Positions 44,352 to 55,332 of a stretch of 64,000 nucleotides of DNA are shown in pieces. The notes under the pieces were generated by a model that saw only the letters and a list, made by a program, of their open reading frames with translations, was not told the DNA's origin and ran no database searches. Every line of letters starts with the position of its first letter. Position 1 is the stretch's first letter. Position numbers and translations under genes: made by a program. The DNA lies in contig NZ_JABJUQ010000007.1 of the NCBI RefSeq assembly GCF_013155385.1, positions 3,967,170 through 4,031,169 on the forward strand. Reading direction: 5' to 3'. This stretch comes from Bacillus sp. WMMC1349 (lineage in GTDB: Bacteria; Bacillota; Bacilli; Bacillales; Bacillaceae).

Positions 44352-45632
44352 TTGAAACCGAAACTATTAAAACAAAAAAATTTTTTATTGAAACTAGATA
44401 TTCAATTTTTTGCTGGAGGTGGAATGTCTAAAAAAGAACGGGAGTTACGCCAAACGCTAGCAGAAAAGCGTACAGAAATTGAAGCATTGACAGACAAAGG
44501 GAAAATTGATGAAGCTAAAAAACTACTTTCTGAAGCTCAACAAATAAAAGAGCAGATCCAGACATATGAAGAAGTCCGAAATATGCAAGTCCCTTATGAA
44601 CAGGAGCAGACATCACAAGATTCAGTAGCAACTGGTCAACAGCCAACAGATGATATCGCCAAAACGGAAGTAAAGAACCATGTTCAGCTTTTTGCGTCAG
44701 CTCTTAAATCTGGAACAATACCGAAACCTCTTTCCGCAATGAAAGAAGGTGTGGATGAAGATGGCGGTCTTGTTGTTCCGCAAGATATTTCAACGAAGAT
44801 CAACGAAAAACGTAGACAATTTGATACACTGGCTAATCTCGTTGATGTCATTCCGGTATCTACAAATAAAGGTTCACGAGTGCTTGAAAAACTAGCAGAT
44901 ATCACTCCATTAGCAAACCTTGAAGAATTAGCGGATATTACGGAACTAGAGAATCCTAAATTTGAAAACATTAAATATAACATTAAAGATTATGCAGGAA
45001 TTTTGGTTCTTTCTAATGATTTGCTTTCAGATACACAAGAAGCGCTTCTTCAATATTTGACCAATTGGCTCGCTAAGAAATCAGCTGTTACGCGTAATAC
45101 GTTGATTATTAAGCAATTAGGAACACTCGTAAAAACAGCAGTTTCAAAGCAAGACGATATTAAAGATATTTTGAACGTCAAGCTTGATCCAGCTATCAAC
45201 GCCACAACCTCTTTTATTACAAATCAATCAGGATTTAATGTTTTGGATAAATTGAAGGATGCTTTTGGCCGGTACTTACTACAGCCTAATCCAACAGATC
45301 CGACTAAAAAACTTTTATTCGGAAAGCCTGTGTCCGTTATATCTGATAAATATTTGCCAAACGGTGGTACAAAAGCAGCGCCAAAATATCCGTTGATTGT
45401 CGGTGATCTTAAAGAAGCTGTTAAACTATTTGACCGTCAGCAATATTCCATTTTAACGACAAATGTTGGCGGTAAAGCATTCTATCGTAATTCTACAGAT
45501 ATGCGAATCATTGAACGTGAAGATGTTGTTCTTTGGGATACTGATGCTGTTGTGTTTGCAGAGTTTTCATCAATCAAAGATGCAACTCCAGACAATGGGG
45601 TTCCAAATCCCGGTTCTGGTGAGAACAAATAA
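44352..45632 (+). CDS. Major capsid protein, HK97 fold
   Basis: 426 residues, TTG start behind AAGGAGGAC. The N-terminal 110 residues are a charged coiled delta domain that would be removed by the protease. The HK97 fold begins near residue 135 (DEDGGLVVPQDISTKINEKR) and includes LANLVDVIPVSTNKGSRVLE and YSILTTNVGGKAFYRNSTD. It is the most abundant virion protein. Confidence 0.95.
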   Translation: MKPKLLKQKNFLLKLDIQFFAGGGMSKKERELRQTLAEKRTEIEALTDKGKIDEAKKLLSEAQQIKEQIQTYEEVRNMQVPYEQEQTSQDSVATGQQPTDDIAKTEVKNHVQLFASALKSGTIPKPLSAMKEGVDEDGGLVVPQDISTKINEKRRQFDTLANLVDVIPVSTNKGSRVLEKLADITPLANLEELADITELENPKFENIKYNIKDYAGILVLSNDLLSDTQEALLQYLTNWLAKKSAVTRNTLIIKQLGTLVKTAVSKQDDIKDILNVKLDPAINATTSFITNQSGFNVLDKLKDAFGRYLLQPNPTDPTKKLLFGKPVSVISDKYLPNGGTKAAPKYPLIVGDLKEAVKLFDRQQYSILTTNVGGKAFYRNSTDMRIIEREDVVLWDTDAVVFAEFSSIKDATPDNGVPNPGSGENK

Positions 45633-45660
45633 TAGGTGAATGAAAGCTAGGTGATGCCCA

Positions 45661-45963
45661 ATGACAGAAATTGAGCAAAAAGAACTTAAAGAAGCGAAAA
45701 AATTTCTCAGGGTTGATGGTGATTTGGAAGATGATTTAATCCTGGGATTTATCGCTTCGGCGAAGGAATATATTACAGCTGCAACTGGTTTAAAGTTCCC
45801 AAATCATTCAGCACGAGCTGATATGTGTGTAAAAGCATTTGTAACGCATTGGTATGAAAACAGGGAAGTAGCTGGCACAACTTCAAACCTTGATGGGGTG
45901 CTAACGATGATGATCAATCAATTAAAATATACGGTTTCGGAGACTGGTTCCAATGTTGAATGA
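45661..45963 (+). CDS. Head-tail connector (gp6-like)
   Basis: 100 residues of the phage DNA-packaging/gp6 type: KEAKKFLRVDGDLEDDLILG, then FIASAKEYITAATGL. Forms a ring below the portal. Overlaps the next gene by 11 bases. Confidence 0.88.
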   Translation: MTEIEQKELKEAKKFLRVDGDLEDDLILGFIASAKEYITAATGLKFPNHSARADMCVKAFVTHWYENREVAGTTSNLDGVLTMMINQLKYTVSETGSNVE

Positions 45964-46261
45964 CATGCGGTATCGGATTGAATTTCAACAGAAAAAAGAG
46001 GGCGGGCGCCTCCCTGTGGAAGGTAAGTATGAAACTGTTGTGGAATGCTGGGCCAAAGCTGAGGGATTAAAAGGCCGAGAGTATTATGCAGCGGCAGCTG
46101 TTCAGAAAGAAAAAACTATAAAATTTACAATTCGTCACCGTGAAGATCTTAACGAACATATGCGAATTCTTTTTCAAGATCAACCATACGAGATTGAATC
46201 AATTTTGCCGAACTATTCTCGGAAACATTTCACCACAATAAGGGCAAAGGCGGTGGAATAA
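45953..46261 (+). CDS. Head-tail adaptor / head closure protein
   Basis: 102 residues: MRYRIEFQQKKEGG...ECWAKAEGLKGREYYAAA, and IRHREDLNEHMRILF...YEIESI typical of SPP1 gp16/HK97 gp7-like stoppers. Closes the portal after packaging. Confidence 0.88.
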   Translation: MLNDMRYRIEFQQKKEGGRLPVEGKYETVVECWAKAEGLKGREYYAAAAVQKEKTIKFTIRHREDLNEHMRILFQDQPYEIESILPNYSRKHFTTIRAKAVE

Positions 46262-46659
46262 TGGAATTTGAAATGGAGATGCAGGGCTTTAAAGAATTAG
46301 ATTCATATTTAACTGACCTTGCAAGGAAAGATGAGTCAATCAATAAAGCAGCCGTAAAAGCCGGGGGTGCTATTCTTGCCAAAGAAATAGATAAAAATGC
46401 ACCTCGATCTGATATTGGGGGCAGTCATCCCCATATTGATGAGGATATTATTGTTGGAAACCGTACTCGAAAGGATTTGGATGGTGAAATCTATGCTGTT
46501 GTTGGACCTACTAAAGACACAAAATTCCGTGTTCACTTACCGGAATTCGGAACCATTCATCAGCCAGCTAATCCATTTATTCAGCGAAGTATGAGAAGCG
46601 CAAATGAAAGAATGTTACAAGCGATGGCAAGCGTAATTAAAAGAGGGTACAAGCTATGA
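46261..46659 (+). CDS. HK97 gp10-like tail/head-tail joining protein
   Basis: 132 residues: MQGFKELDSYLTDLARKDES, then HLPEFGTIHQPANPFIQRSM near the C-terminus, typical of gp10-family connectors. Shares start/stop bases with both neighbours. Confidence 0.88.
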   Translation: MEFEMEMQGFKELDSYLTDLARKDESINKAAVKAGGAILAKEIDKNAPRSDIGGSHPHIDEDIIVGNRTRKDLDGEIYAVVGPTKDTKFRVHLPEFGTIHQPANPFIQRSMRSANERMLQAMASVIKRGYKL

Positions 46660-47039
46660 ATGTAGTAGAAAGGTCTTTACTACTGAAAAACAAAGTATTT
46701 GAAGCGTTGGAGAATGATCCAGCGCTTTTATTATTGGTGAAACCATCAAATATTTTTGAACTAGCTGTACCAATTGGGATCAAAAGTAAGCCAGCCTATA
46801 TTGTTGTACAGGAACTAGAGTATAGAGCTACTCAGTGGGCTGATGGCAAGCCAATAAAGGATAGTGCTGTCTATCAAATTGATGTCTATCACAGTTCTTC
46901 CTGTGATGAGATTCTTGTTGCCATCGTTCATGTGATGAATCAATTAGATTTTCAAACGACTGTTTTAATCAATGGTTTTTTAAAAGATGAAGTCCTCATC
47001 CGGAAAGGATATCGATTTGAGGCCAATATTTTAATATAA
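46656..47039 (+). CDS. Tail completion/terminator protein
   Basis: 127 residues, alpha/beta (YIVVQELEYRATQWADGKPI, YQIDVYHSSSCDEIL), the position and pattern of DUF3168-like tail terminators. It caps the tail tube at the head-proximal end. Confidence 0.72.
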   Translation: MNVVERSLLLKNKVFEALENDPALLLLVKPSNIFELAVPIGIKSKPAYIVVQELEYRATQWADGKPIKDSAVYQIDVYHSSSCDEILVAIVHVMNQLDFQTTVLINGFLKDEVLIRKGYRFEANILI

Positions 47040-47053
47040 TTGGAGGTTTAAAA

Positions 47054-47659
47054 ATGCCTGAATTTAGTTCAGTTACCGGGTTGGAAGGTGTGAAATTCGC
47101 ACCACTAAAAAAGGAAAACGGGGTTTATATAGCCTCAAAAATTATAGATTACCCTTATGCAATTAATGCAAAAGTAAATACTGAAACTTCAACAGAAAAG
47201 CAGTATGCGGATAATAAACTGGTTGATATGGCTGTTACAACAGGTTCCACAAAACTGGAACTCGAAATGCGTGATTTACCAATGGAAATATTAGCTGAGT
47301 TGTTAGGAATTGAAGCAACAGATGGACTGTATATGTTTAAAAAGAATATTATCCCGCCATGGGTTGCTATGTCGTTTTTTGGGCCGAAAGCAAACGGTAA
47401 TCATCGTCATGTGGGATTAGTGAAAGGTCGTTTCTCGTTACCAGATGATGAATGGAAAACAAAAGAAGAAAAAACGAATTTCCAAACAATCAAACTTTCA
47501 GCTGAGTTTATGGAGCGTGAGCAGGATAATGTCTTTAAAGTATTAGCTGATGAAGATGCACCAAGCTTCAGTTTGGATAAGTTCTATACGAAGGTATTTG
47601 GCGATGCTTACAAGTCTCCTAGTGCAGGAGATAACCCTAACGTCAATCCAGGAAAATAA
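47054..47659 (+). CDS. Major tail tube protein
   Basis: 201 residues. Beta-rich with VTTGSTKLELEMRDLPMEIL, WVAMSFFGPKANGNHRHVGL and a C-terminal extension ending SAGDNPNVNPGK. The phi13/TP901-1 major tail protein type. Strong RBS TTGGAGG; terminator directly after. Confidence 0.9.
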   Translation: MPEFSSVTGLEGVKFAPLKKENGVYIASKIIDYPYAINAKVNTETSTEKQYADNKLVDMAVTTGSTKLELEMRDLPMEILAELLGIEATDGLYMFKKNIIPPWVAMSFFGPKANGNHRHVGLVKGRFSLPDDEWKTKEEKTNFQTIKLSAEFMEREQDNVFKVLADEDAPSFSLDKFYTKVFGDAYKSPSAGDNPNVNPGK

Positions 47660-47666
47660 ACATAAA

Positions 47667-47692
47667 GGGAAGCCTTAGTGCTTCTCTTTTTT
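47667..47692 (+). terminator. Terminator after the tail tube gene
   Basis: GGGAAGC (47667-47673) pairs with GCTTCTC (47680-47686), one G.T, followed by six T. Confidence 0.75.
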
Positions 47693-47723
47693 CGTACTCA
47701 ATACTTTTAAAGGAGGAGTCAGC

Positions 47724-48089
47724 ATGGCTCAAAAGCAAATTGCAATTAAATTATGGTTTGAAAAAGATCAAAAATATAAAACGTTTATTGCCCCTCGTAC
47801 GAATACAAAAATCTTGTATGAAGCCTTGGAATTAGATGAAGATGCAGCAAAAAAAACAAAAAACATTAAAGAAGTCCTTAAAAGTCTAGATGAACGCATG
47901 AAATTTATTGTCCGAGTATTTCACAACCAGTTTAGCTTAGAGGAATTCCAAGAAGGCCTACAATCCTTTGAGGTATCTGATCAAGTAAGACGAATCATGG
48001 GCGAAATCATGGGATACGAAGAGGTTAAAGAGGACGATGATTTTTTGCAGACAGCGGAAACAGAAACCTTACAGCCAAAAGTGGAATAG
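47724..48089 (+). CDS. Tail assembly chaperone (gpG-like)
   Basis: 121 residues, charged and helical (LDEDAAKKTKNIKEVLKSLD). It lies between tail tube and tape measure, the gpG position, and contains a slippery heptamer near its 3' end for making a longer fusion product. RBS AAAGGAGGAG. Confidence 0.85.
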   Translation: MAQKQIAIKLWFEKDQKYKTFIAPRTNTKILYEALELDEDAAKKTKNIKEVLKSLDERMKFIVRVFHNQFSLEEFQEGLQSFEVSDQVRRIMGEIMGYEEVKEDDDFLQTAETETLQPKVE

Positions 48090-48235
48090 AGCAACTCAAT
48101 GATATTTATTCGGCTCTTTTAAAGCAAGGATGGACAATGACAGAAATAGATCAGATGGATATTTATCACTATTTAGAAGTTTTGGCACATGAAAACAAAC
48201 CTAAAATAGTACCTATAGATCAAGTATTTTTCTAA
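48041..48235 (+). CDS. Tail chaperone frameshift extension (gpT-like), via T TTT TTG
   Basis: The heptamer T TTT TTG at 48041-48047 is in the correct frame for -1 slippage (GAT TTT TTG). The -1 frame opens just there, since a TGA lies immediately upstream, and continues to TAA at 48233. The extension reads GIEQLNDIYSALLKQGWTMT, then EIDQMDIYHYLEVLAHE, like the T part of phage GT proteins. It has no start of its own with an RBS. Confidence 0.75.
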   Translation, partial: FFADSGNRNLTAKSGIEQLNDIYSALLKQGWTMTEIDQMDIYHYLEVLAHENKPKIVPIDQVFF

Positions 48236-48283
48236 AAATGATTTTTTTGTTGAGTTTAAGCCAGGGAAGCGGGGTGGTTACAT

Positions 48284-51200
48284 ATGGCGCAACCTATCGG
48301 AAACATGATTGTTAAAGTAGGGCTTGACGATACTGGCTTTAATCGTGGTATTGAAGGTTTGAAACGACAAATGCGTTTGGCAAATTCAGAAATGAAAGCC
48401 TCCGGAGCAATTTATAAAGCAGCGGGCAATCAGTCTAAGTTCCTCCAATCTCAAATAGAAGGCCTTAATAATAAATATCAGATTCAAGGACGTTTAGTTG
48501 ATGAACATCGCACTAAATACAATAAATTAGTAAGGGAAAAAGGATTAGATAACCGTGAAACACAGATACAAGCCCGGCGGTTAAATGACGCGATTGCTGT
48601 CCACCAAGGTCTTGGAAATGAACTGAAACGAGTAACCAGAGAATTTGATAATACGACAAACAGCACCCGAAGAGCAGCGGGTGTTTTTTCTGTATTCAAA
48701 CGTAACTCAGGTGAAGTATCTAAAGAATTAAATGCAGTTTATCAGTCTGCTACTACAGCAGGGAAAGCACTTTCTGCCATTGGTGCAGCTGGAACTGTTG
48801 GAATTGGACTCACTGTAAAAGCAGCAGCAGACTTTGAGAAAGCAATGAGTCGTGTAGGTGCTTTGGCAAACGCAACGAATGAACAAATGGGAGAGTTAAC
48901 AGAAACAGCCCGTCATTTAGGTGCGACAACTCAATTCACAGATGGGCAAGTTGCTGAAGGGATGCAATATCTAGCGATGGCGGGGTATAAAACGAATCAA
49001 ATTGTTGGAGCCATGCCGGGACTTCTAGCGACTGCCGCAGCTGGTCAAACTGAACTTGGTGTTACAGCAGATATTGTTTCAGATATTTTGACTGAATTTC
49101 ATATTAAAGCTGAAGATACAAACCGTGTTGCAGATGCGATGACCTACACGTTTACCAATTCAAATGCCACACTGCAAGAAATCGGACAGACAATGAAATA
49201 TGCGGCACCTGCCGCAAAAACAGCCGGACTCAGTATGGAAGAGTTAGCAGCAGCCACCGGAATCATGGCAAACAGTGGGATTAAGGCGGATATGGCAGGA
49301 ACAGCCTTACGATCAACACTTACTCGTTTAGCAGCACCGCCAAAGCAAGCAGGCAATGCAATAGATGAATTGGGATTAAAGGTCACAGATTCAACCGGAA
49401 AATTACGACCACTGGCAGATATCATTGGACAAATCAATGAGAAAACTAAAAACTATACGGAAACCGAGAAAATTCGTATTGCCAAACAAATAGCAGGGCA
49501 ACATGCACTTTCAGGATTTATTACCTTAATGCACGCTGGAAAAGACAAGCTTCAAGATTTCACGAAAGAAGTAGAAAACAGTGGTGGAACTGCTGAAAAA
49601 GTAGCTAAGAAACAAATGGATAATTTATCTGGATCACTTGAATATCTAAAGTCAGCTACAAATAACGCAGTTATCACTTTGGGAAATCAGTTCTTACCTG
49701 TTATTAGAGCTACAGCTGATGGATTGACTAAGATGGTAACTTGGTTTGATTCGTTACCTCCTTCTGTGTCTCGTACAATTGCTATTACAGGTGGAGCCGT
49801 CACTGTGTTTTCACTTTTAGGTGGTGCAGCTTTGTTGTTGCTTGGCTCTTTGCCAAAGATGGCAGCAGGATGGAATATGCTTCGTACTGCCGGTGGATAT
49901 TTAACTCGTAATGTAAACCGTGCTTCAACTAGTCTTGGAGTTTACTCTACAGAAGCGATTGCCGCGGGTAGAGCCTCCAGAACAGCAGCCACAGGGATGA
50001 GCACAACATCAACAGCGGCAAACTTAGCATCCACAAGAATGAATAGATTTCACCAAACGACCAACTTAGCAACAACAAGAGTTGGTAGACTTGAACAGTC
50101 AGCTAGTAGAAGTACTAAGGTCATGAGAGGGTTGGGTGGAGCCTCTCGTGTAGCTGGTTTAGGTCTTGGTATGTTTGGTGGTCCAGTTGGTGTAATCGGA
50201 GGACTTTTGCTTTCTTTTGCCCCGGAACTATTAAAATTTGGCTCAGGTATTTTAAAAGTTGGGGTCAATGCTGTTAAAGGCGCTGGCGGTTTTATGAGAC
50301 TAGCAAAAAGCGGTTTCGGACTGTTTAACATTATCAAAAAAGGTGTAGGGATAGTCGGCTTATTACGTGGTGGATTGAGCCTGTTGGGTGGTCCTGTTGG
50401 TCTTGCTATAACAGGAACTACACTTTTAACTGAAGCTGGTTTCAAATACTATGACAATCTAAAGAAAAGAGTTCTTCCAGCAACAATTGATTTTGGTAAT
50501 GGTGTATCAAAATCTACTTCAAAAGCTATAAACGCTTATGAAGATATGAACATAAAAATCACAGCTAAGCTTAATACACTACGTGTGACGAATAAAAAAA
50601 TCACTAAAAGTATTGCTGAAGATGTATCTAAACAATTCACAGATATGGGAAATTCGCTGAAAAAAGGTTTTCAGACAAGTGCAGATACGGCTACTAAGGT
50701 ATTAACAGATTTTTATGCTTCTAATAACAAAACATCAGACAAGGAAGCTGCTAAAATACTAAATAAAATTAAAAACGGAAATAGCAAGCAACAAAAAGAA
50801 ATTCAAGGGTATGTTAATCGAGTTAACCAAATCTATCGAAAAGCTGCAAAAGAACATCGCAAAACAACAGACAAAGAGAATAAAGAAATAGCTAAAATAC
50901 AAAGAAAAATGTATGCCAAAATGAAGACAGCTCTTTCTAAAAGTAAAGATGAACAAATAAAAATTTCAAGAAAATTAAAAGAGGAATCTTCCAATCTTTC
51001 TGCAAAACAAGCAGCCGCAGTTGTAAGAAACAGTAATAAAGCTAAAAACAAAACAATAAAAGCAGCAAATGATCAATTTAATGCTGTTGTAAAGGCAGCG
51101 GACGATCAATATTATGTCAAAGGCACGATTACTAAAAAAGAACATGATGATACTGTTAAAAAGGCAAGAGATCAGAAAAAAAACACGATATCAAAGGCTA

Positions 51201-52735
51201 AAGAAACTCATCAAGGTGTTGTAAAAGAAGCCAAAAAACAGGCAACCGGACATGTTAGCCAAGTTGATTGGGAAACGGGTGAAGTTCTCGGGAAATGGAA
51301 TCTTTTCATTGTTGATTTAGCCCGTATCATTAATAAAATTACTGGTGGTATAAACAAGGTTCTTGAATTTTTTCATGCCCCAACTATTCCTGAGTGGAAA
51401 CCTAAAGGATATAGTGACAATGATAAAAAGATGCAGGTTGCTCCTGGTGCTGCATATGCGAAAGGAACAAATTTCCACCCAGGTGGTCAAGCACTTGTTG
51501 GTGAAGAAGGTTGGGAACTGGCTCATTCACCAGGAATTGGAACCTATATGATAGGGGTAGGCGGTCCACAAATCTTGGATCTACCACGAGGGACTTCTGT
51601 ACTTCCACATGCTGAGTCTAAAGTGTTAACAGGATCAGGTTTACCTGGATATGCGGGTGGAGTCGGAAGTTTTTTCAAAGGAATGATTTCAGCAGGGAAA
51701 AATGTTGTAGATAAAACGATTGATGTGGGTTCAAAGGCAGTAGAGTTGATTAAGAAAGGACCAGGTGAATTCATTAAAAAACTGTTTAAGGGATTAATAC
51801 CTTTCAAATCTGGAAAAGGCATTGATTCCATAGGAACTGGCATAATGAAGACCATAAAAGATGGAGCATTTCAGTTTTTAAAAGGGATTATACCAGAAAA
51901 TACGGCCACGGATTCGAGTTCATTTAAAGGAACAGGTGGGACAAAAGCTGTTAACCAGTGGGTTAGTGAGGCAGCAAACATAGCTGGTGTTCCTCCTACA
52001 TGGATACCTGGTCTTGTTACAATTGCCATGAAAGAAAGCGGTGGAAATCCAAATGCCATCAACTTGTGGGATTCTAATGCAAAGGCTGGACACCCTTCAC
52101 AAGGGTTAATGCAAACTATTCCATCTACATTTAACGCTAACAAGTTTCCTGGGCATAATAACATATTGAATCCTGTAGATAATACTTTGGCGGCTATTAA
52201 CTATATTAAGCGCAGATACGGAGATATACGCAACCATCCAGGTTTAAGATCGATGGCTCTCGGTGGTGGATATGTTGGGTATGCAAAGGGTGGGATTTCT
52301 CCCGGTCGTGGTGGTTCAAAATGGGCAATTTTAAACGAAAGAGGCTTTGATGAAACTACAATTACAGAAGATCCTTCATACCGCGAACGCAATATAGGAT
52401 TATGGGCGCGTATTGGTAGCAAGCTTGGAGTTCTCCCGTCTTTACAAGAAGGGATGATTTCAAAAGCTCTTGTGTTGTTGCAAAAAGTATCGATGCAACC
52501 CGAAAAAGAACGAGGTTCTTCTAATATTCCATCTGTGGACATTAGTAGTATCGTGCAGAACCAAGAAAAACAAATCAATATGATGGCAAAACAAATTGAT
52601 TTTCTGAATAAAAACATGCAGCTGTTACAACAGATTCTATTAAAAGAGAGTGACACTTATCTTGATGGAAGAAAGATTGATCAATCTACCGGTGATCGGT
52701 TTACCCGAACGTCATTTATGAACGGGGTGAGATGA
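48284..52735 (+). CDS. Tape measure protein with lytic transglycosylase domain
   Basis: 1483 residues. N-terminal coiled region; TP901-type TMP core at about 180-400 ([20 protein letters not shown]); hydrophobic helices at about 505-530 and 620-730; Lys-rich coiled coil at 740-1000; and a soluble lytic transglycosylase domain at about 1225-1325 ([15 protein letters not shown], catalytic Glu; [11 protein letters not shown]). It sets tail length and probably opens cell-wall glycan during DNA injection. Confidence 0.95.
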   Translation: MAQPIGNMIVKVGLDDTGFNRGIEGLKRQMRLANSEMKASGAIYKAAGNQSKFLQSQIEGLNNKYQIQGRLVDEHRTKYNKLVREKGLDNRETQIQARRLNDAIAVHQGLGNELKRVTREFDNTTNSTRRAAGVFSVFKRNSGEVSKELNAVYQSATTAGKALSAIGAAGTVGIGLTVKAAADFEKAMSRVGALANATNEQMGELTETARHLGATTQFTDGQVAEGMQYLAMAGYKTNQIVGAMPGLLATAAAGQTELGVTADIVSDILTEFHIKAEDTNRVADAMTYTFTNSNATLQEIGQTMKYAAPAAKTAGLSMEELAAATGIMANSGIKADMAGTALRSTLTRLAAPPKQAGNAIDELGLKVTDSTGKLRPLADIIGQINEKTKNYTETEKIRIAKQIAGQHALSGFITLMHAGKDKLQDFTKEVENSGGTAEKVAKKQMDNLSGSLEYLKSATNNAVITLGNQFLPVIRATADGLTKMVTWFDSLPPSVSRTIAITGGAVTVFSLLGGAALLLLGSLPKMAAGWNMLRTAGGYLTRNVNRASTSLGVYSTEAIAAGRASRTAATGMSTTSTAANLASTRMNRFHQTTNLATTRVGRLEQSASRSTKVMRGLGGASRVAGLGLGMFGGPVGVIGGLLLSFAPELLKFGSGILKVGVNAVKGAGGFMRLAKSGFGLFNIIKKGVGIVGLLRGGLSLLGGPVGLAITGTTLLTEAGFKYYDNLKKRVLPATIDFGNGVSKSTSKAINAYEDMNIKITAKLNTLRVTNKKITKSIAEDVSKQFTDMGNSLKKGFQTSADTATKVLTDFYASNNKTSDKEAAKILNKIKNGNSKQQKEIQGYVNRVNQIYRKAAKEHRKTTDKENKEIAKIQRKMYAKMKTALSKSKDEQIKISRKLKEESSNLSAKQAAAVVRNSNKAKNKTIKAANDQFNAVVKAADDQYYVKGTITKKEHDDTVKKARDQKKNTISKAKETHQGVVKEAKKQATGHVSQVDWETGEVLGKWNLFIVDLARIINKITGGINKVLEFFHAPTIPEWKPKGYSDNDKKMQVAPGAAYAKGTNFHPGGQALVGEEGWELAHSPGIGTYMIGVGGPQILDLPRGTSVLPHAESKVLTGSGLPGYAGGVGSFFKGMISAGKNVVDKTIDVGSKAVELIKKGPGEFIKKLFKGLIPFKSGKGIDSIGTGIMKTIKDGAFQFLKGIIPENTATDSSSFKGTGGTKAVNQWVSEAANIAGVPPTWIPGLVTIAMKESGGNPNAINLWDSNAKAGHPSQGLMQTIPSTFNANKFPGHNNILNPVDNTLAAINYIKRRYGDIRNHPGLRSMALGGGYVGYAKGGISPGRGGSKWAILNERGFDETTITEDPSYRERNIGLWARIGSKLGVLPSLQEGMISKALVLLQKVSMQPEKERGSSNIPSVDISSIVQNQEKQINMMAKQIDFLNKNMQLLQQILLKESDTYLDGRKIDQSTGDRFTRTSFMNGVR

Positions 52736-53571
52736 TGAAATTGTTTATTGATTATGATAATGGGCTGGGGGAGCAAAGTTTAAATAGCTTGCTCCCTTTT
52801 TTCGAGGTTCTAAGCTTTACACCTGAGGCTCCAGGGATAAGTCGTGAAACAATCAATATTCCGAGAATAAATGGAGTTATTTTGCCGCAGCACCCACGTG
52901 AAATCACGTATACGGAGAGAAAAATAACAGTCGAAATTTATATGAATTCAATTATTGCAGAAAATTTTTATCAGTATAGACATGAACTTTATGCGTTACT
53001 GGTTAAACCTTTCCCATATTATATTTCAACGGATTTATTGCCAAATCTCCGTTTTAAAGTAACTTGTGATGGGAATTTCAGCATTCCAAAACAGAAAGAA
53101 AAAAATCACGTAGTTTTCACTGTGGACTTTAATAACTTTACAGGATTAGCTGAATCAAAATCTACTTCTCTGACAAAACAAAATTTTAATGGTGAACACT
53201 GGAGCCCGGGGATGAATATTCAAATGCGTGATGATCTAAAATACATGTTCAAAAATCAAAAAAGGTTTCAGGTCTATAACACTGGTGACGCCTATATTAA
53301 CCCTATGCAGCATGATTATCATGTAACCTTACGAGCAAAAGGAAAAAATGTCACGATCATCAATCATACAAATGGTGAAAAGTTAAAAATAGAACGCGAG
53401 TTGAAAAAATCTGAGTCTGTGACTTTTGTTAAACAATATACGGTGATCAATAAAAAGCCTGTCAAAACATCTGGGAGGCTTCCGGGGCTTGATATCGGAG
53501 TGAATGATTTTGAAGTGCAGAATACCAATGATTTTGACATCACGTTTGATACACGTTTCTACTACGCGTAA
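52732..53571 (+). CDS. Distal tail protein (Dit)
   Basis: 279 residues of the siphovirus tail-component family: [20 protein letters not shown], then [20 protein letters not shown]. Forms the hub between tube and baseplate. Its ATG overlaps the tape-measure stop; a second ATG follows directly. Confidence 0.88.
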   Translation: MMKLFIDYDNGLGEQSLNSLLPFFEVLSFTPEAPGISRETINIPRINGVILPQHPREITYTERKITVEIYMNSIIAENFYQYRHELYALLVKPFPYYISTDLLPNLRFKVTCDGNFSIPKQKEKNHVVFTVDFNNFTGLAESKSTSLTKQNFNGEHWSPGMNIQMRDDLKYMFKNQKRFQVYNTGDAYINPMQHDYHVTLRAKGKNVTIINHTNGEKLKIERELKKSESVTFVKQYTVINKKPVKTSGRLPGLDIGVNDFEVQNTNDFDITFDTRFYYA

Positions 53572-53583
53572 GGGGCAAGTGAT

Positions 53584-55296
53584 ATGGCAAATTTAGATTT
53601 TATTAAACAGATTGCACCAGACGCACAGAGAGTTTATAAAAAGCATGATATTCTTGCTTCCCTGATTATTGCTCAAGCCTGTTTAGAAAGTGGATGGGGT
53701 ACAAGTGAGCTAGCCCAGCAGGGAAAGAATTTATTCGGAATGAAAGGTACGTATAAAGGACAATATGTCCTCATGTGGACGACTGAATATGACAAGAACG
53801 GAAAACCTACTCCCGTGCAAGCCAGGTTTTGCAAATACCCATCTTGGTCTGAATCGATTCAAGACTTAGCCAAGTTATATGTCAACGGGACAAGCTGGGA
53901 TCCTAATCACTATCAAGCTGTCGTAGGGGAAAAAGATTACAAGAAAGCAACAGCCGCACTTGTTGAAGCCGGTTATGCGACTGATCCGAATTACGCCATT
54001 AAATTAAATAGTTTAATCTTTACTTACAAACTAACACAATATGACACTGTGGAAGGTGTCCCTGACGGACCAGATGATCCAGATACACCGACACCTGATC
54101 CCGAATTTCCTAGTAAAGAGTATGACGGGAAAGACATCACACTCAATCAGAATTTACCTTCTGACGTTACCTTTCCACAACTACATGTTTCAACAAAGGA
54201 TGGAAAAAGTGTTGTCGAAATAACGGGCGTTTCAGTCGATCTGATGGACGATAAGACAGGGAAGAAGAGTTTTACCTTTACGATCACAAAAACGCAGGAG
54301 AACGCCATAGAATTCGATTTATTGGTAAATGATAATATTCTGTATTTGGATGAGAAGAAATTCAATCATCAAAAGTATTACATTACAGATGTTAACATCC
54401 GTCAAGAGAAAAATGTTCTAAGGAAAACTGTATCAGCGAGCCACATTTTCACTGTGCTTCTGATTAACAATCGCATTCATGAAACGGTCTCAAAAAAGCT
54501 AAAGTTAAGAGAGGCGTTAGATATTGCGTTAAAGGATACGAATTTCAAATATATTTTTAAAACGCCTGAAAGAGAATTTGATGCAGCAGAACAAGAAAAT
54601 TTTGGGGATAAGAATTCCACAGAGTTGATGGATGAAATTATCCAAGATTACAAGCTTGAGATCGATGTCGATAACTATAAAATGTATGTTTATCAAAAGA
54701 TGGGAAAACGGATTAATTTCACCTTAGATTCACGCTATAATATGCCTGGTATCTCCATTAAAATTAACTCACAAAACAGCACAACTAGAGCTTGGGGCTA
54801 TGGTGCTTTGAAAAAAGGCAGTAGCGCAGATAGCAAAAAACCAAAATATGAATTTGAGCCGATTTTGTACATTCATCCAGATGAAAAAAAGTTTTTACTC
54901 GAAGGAAAACCACGTTGGGCAGAACCGATCAGGGATGAAAGATATAAAAAGGCGAGTATCATGGTTTCAGCGCTTAAAAAACATGTGAATCCATATCCTG
55001 AAATGACAATCGAGGCAGACTTTCAATATATCTATGAACCAAAACTATTAGAAATTGAACAGGACTTCTGGAAAGGTGATACGATTCATGTCTTAGCTGA
55101 TACGGCAGATGGTATCACGTTTGAAGATGATGTACGGCTGATCTCCATTCAGTACAATCCTTTAGATCCTTACAGTAGTCCAAAATTGATATTCGCCAAT
55201 TTCAGAAAAGATATTCAAGATATCGCCGTTAGTCAGGCTAAGCAGTTAAGAGATCAAAAACGATATATCAACCAACTTTTTCAAACGCTCAGATAG
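53584..55296 (+). CDS. Tail-associated endopeptidase with N-terminal glucosaminidase domain
   Basis: 570 residues. Residues 1-150 form a GH73 N-acetylglucosaminidase (QIAPDAQRVYKKHDILASLI, AQACLESGWGTSELAQQGKN with the catalytic Glu). A Pro/Asp linker (PDGPDDPDTPTPDPEFPS) leads to the prophage tail endopeptidase (Tal) region (about 180-560). The fusion puts a second wall-degrading activity at the tail tip. Confidence 0.88.
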   Translation: MANLDFIKQIAPDAQRVYKKHDILASLIIAQACLESGWGTSELAQQGKNLFGMKGTYKGQYVLMWTTEYDKNGKPTPVQARFCKYPSWSESIQDLAKLYVNGTSWDPNHYQAVVGEKDYKKATAALVEAGYATDPNYAIKLNSLIFTYKLTQYDTVEGVPDGPDDPDTPTPDPEFPSKEYDGKDITLNQNLPSDVTFPQLHVSTKDGKSVVEITGVSVDLMDDKTGKKSFTFTITKTQENAIEFDLLVNDNILYLDEKKFNHQKYYITDVNIRQEKNVLRKTVSASHIFTVLLINNRIHETVSKKLKLREALDIALKDTNFKYIFKTPEREFDAAEQENFGDKNSTELMDEIIQDYKLEIDVDNYKMYVYQKMGKRINFTLDSRYNMPGISIKINSQNSTTRAWGYGALKKGSSADSKKPKYEFEPILYIHPDEKKFLLEGKPRWAEPIRDERYKKASIMVSALKKHVNPYPEMTIEADFQYIYEPKLLEIEQDFWKGDTIHVLADTADGITFEDDVRLISIQYNPLDPYSSPKLIFANFRKDIQDIAVSQAKQLRDQKRYINQLFQTLR

Positions 55297-55309
55297 CGTT
55301 TTTTTATTT
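55283..55309 (+). terminator. Terminator after the tail endopeptidase gene
   Basis: AAACGCT (55283-55289) pairs with AGCGTTT (55295-55301) over CAGAT, followed by TTTT. It overlaps the gene's 3' end. Confidence 0.8.
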
Positions 55310-55332
55310 TTGTTTAAAAAGGAGTGAGGCAG

